Shown here: positions 63,503 to 64,000 of the stretch, one piece after another
How the letters are laid out: every line of letters starts with the position of its first letter
How positions within the stretch are numbered: the first letter of the stretch is position 1
NCBI GenBank assembly: GCA_002295925.1
Contig: DBGO01000015.1
Coordinates: 1 to 64,000 of the forward strand
Source: Flavobacteriales bacterium UBA852
GTDB taxonomy: Bacteria; Bacteroidota; Bacteroidia; Flavobacteriales_E; Vicingaceae
DNA length: 64,000 nt
Reading direction: 5' to 3'
Translations under genes and position numbers: made by a program
Notes under the pieces: generated by a model
The model's database searches: none
What the model was told of the DNA's origin: nothing
The model's input: only the letters and a program-made list of their open reading frames with translations

Positions 63503-64000
63503 ATGAAAAAAATCATCTTTACAGTTGTTGGAATATTGTCGCTTTTAACGGTATCTGCTCAGCAATTAACGGCTGACGAAATAATTAAAAAAGCCGAAGA
63601 TAAAATAAGAGGCAACTCCTCGTATGCAGAATTTACCATACAAATTATTCGCCCTAAGTGGACACGCGAAATGCAAGCTAAAGTATGGAGTTTAGGTACC
63701 AAATATTCTTTAATTCTTATTACCGCTCCAGCAAAAGAAAAAGGAACTGTTTTTTTAAAACGGGATAAAGAAATATGGAATTGGGTGCCTTCAATTTCAA
63801 GAACAATTAAACTTCCTCCTTCAATGATGTCGCAAAGTTGGATGGGCTCTGACTTTACAAATGATGATTTGGTAAAAGAATCTTCAATGGAAAAAGATTA
63901 CACACATAAATTGGTGGGCGATAGTGTGGTTGACGGTCGTGATTGTTACAAAATTGAATTAACACCAAAACCTGATGCCGCTGTTGTGTGGGGAAAGATT
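63503..64000 (+). CDS. LolA-like outer-membrane lipoprotein-sorting protein (partial)
   Basis: The first 166 residues of an exported protein cut by the window end. It has a signal peptide (IIFTVVGILSLLTVSAQ) and then a LolA/RseB-like fold: MQAKVWSLGTKYSLILIT, GTVFLKRDKEIWNWVPS, SMMSQSWMGSDFTNDD, RDCYKIELTPKPDA. This matches the family annotated as outer membrane lipoprotein-sorting protein, common in Bacteroidota, often next to RND-type exporters. It starts 4 bases after the site-2 protease gene. Confidence 0.85.
   Translation, partial: MKKIIFTVVGILSLLTVSAQQLTADEIIKKAEDKIRGNSSYAEFTIQIIRPKWTREMQAKVWSLGTKYSLILITAPAKEKGTVFLKRDKEIWNWVPSISRTIKLPPSMMSQSWMGSDFTNDDLVKESSMEKDYTHKLVGDSVVDGRDCYKIELTPKPDAAVVWGKI

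Overview
The window looks like the chromosome of an AT-rich, gliding-type Bacteroidota, probably a Flavobacteriales-like lineage. The signs are type IX secretion C-terminal sorting domains on two secreted peptidases, a GldH lipoprotein next to a RicT/PSP1 protein and a class A penicillin-binding protein, a LytS/LytTR two-component pair, promoters of the Bacteroidota form TTG-N19-TAnnTTTG, and few Shine-Dalgarno sequences. No insertion sequence, prophage, CRISPR array or integrase is visible. This is a stable core chromosome with one obvious accessory block.

Layout. 1-711: 3' end of a 23S rRNA gene, 5S rRNA and terminator. 726-7506: outer-membrane porin-like barrel, AddB-like nuclease, secreted M43 metalloprotease. 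7591-17931: a tight run holding mqnE (menaquinone by the futalosine route), a secreted M1 peptidase, a giant TPR/MORN-repeat protein, and two DUF3857/transglutaminase-like secreted proteins, one with an intact catalytic triad and one without. 18010-21973: rpmH, an M61 peptidase and a LytS-type kinase with its LytTR regulator.

21974-32793 is the most interesting block. A MerR/CarH-like regulator heads a minus-strand carotenoid operon (crtI, crtB, an unknown secreted protein, idi, crtZ, a CrtYcd-type lycopene cyclase) that could make zeaxanthin once GGPP is supplied; no crtE is seen. Divergent from it is a packed plus-strand operon: TIGR01777 epimerase, TspO, SRPBCC protein, DUF523/DUF1722 protein, DNA photolyase, and possibly a PD40 repeat protein. 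The set resembles known light-controlled LitR/CarH regulons. The 135-bp shared regulatory gap carries inverted repeats placed over the region where a -33 box would be.

32906-42913: an rRNA pseudouridine synthase, an AsmA-like protein, a lipoprotein, a BI-1 family protein, folE with a PTPS-type pterin enzyme, futalosine hydrolase (mqnB, same pathway as mqnE), an unknown protein, and an ECF sigma factor operon with a membrane anti-sigma candidate and a secreted protein that has a GldM-C-like domain. 43119-54490: purD, two small membrane proteins, the ribosomal/translation set rplM-rpsI-rpsB-tsf-pyrH-frr, then lspA, a DksA-like protein and ileS on the minus strand. 54585-64000: a PBP1A with an inserted zinc ribbon, gldH, ricT, gltX, folB, tRNA-Cys, a beta-CASP metallo-hydrolase, a site-2 protease with CBS domains, and the start of a LolA-like protein cut by the window end.

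No protein-coding gap exceeds about 225 bases. All functions are read from motifs and family knowledge; no database search was run.
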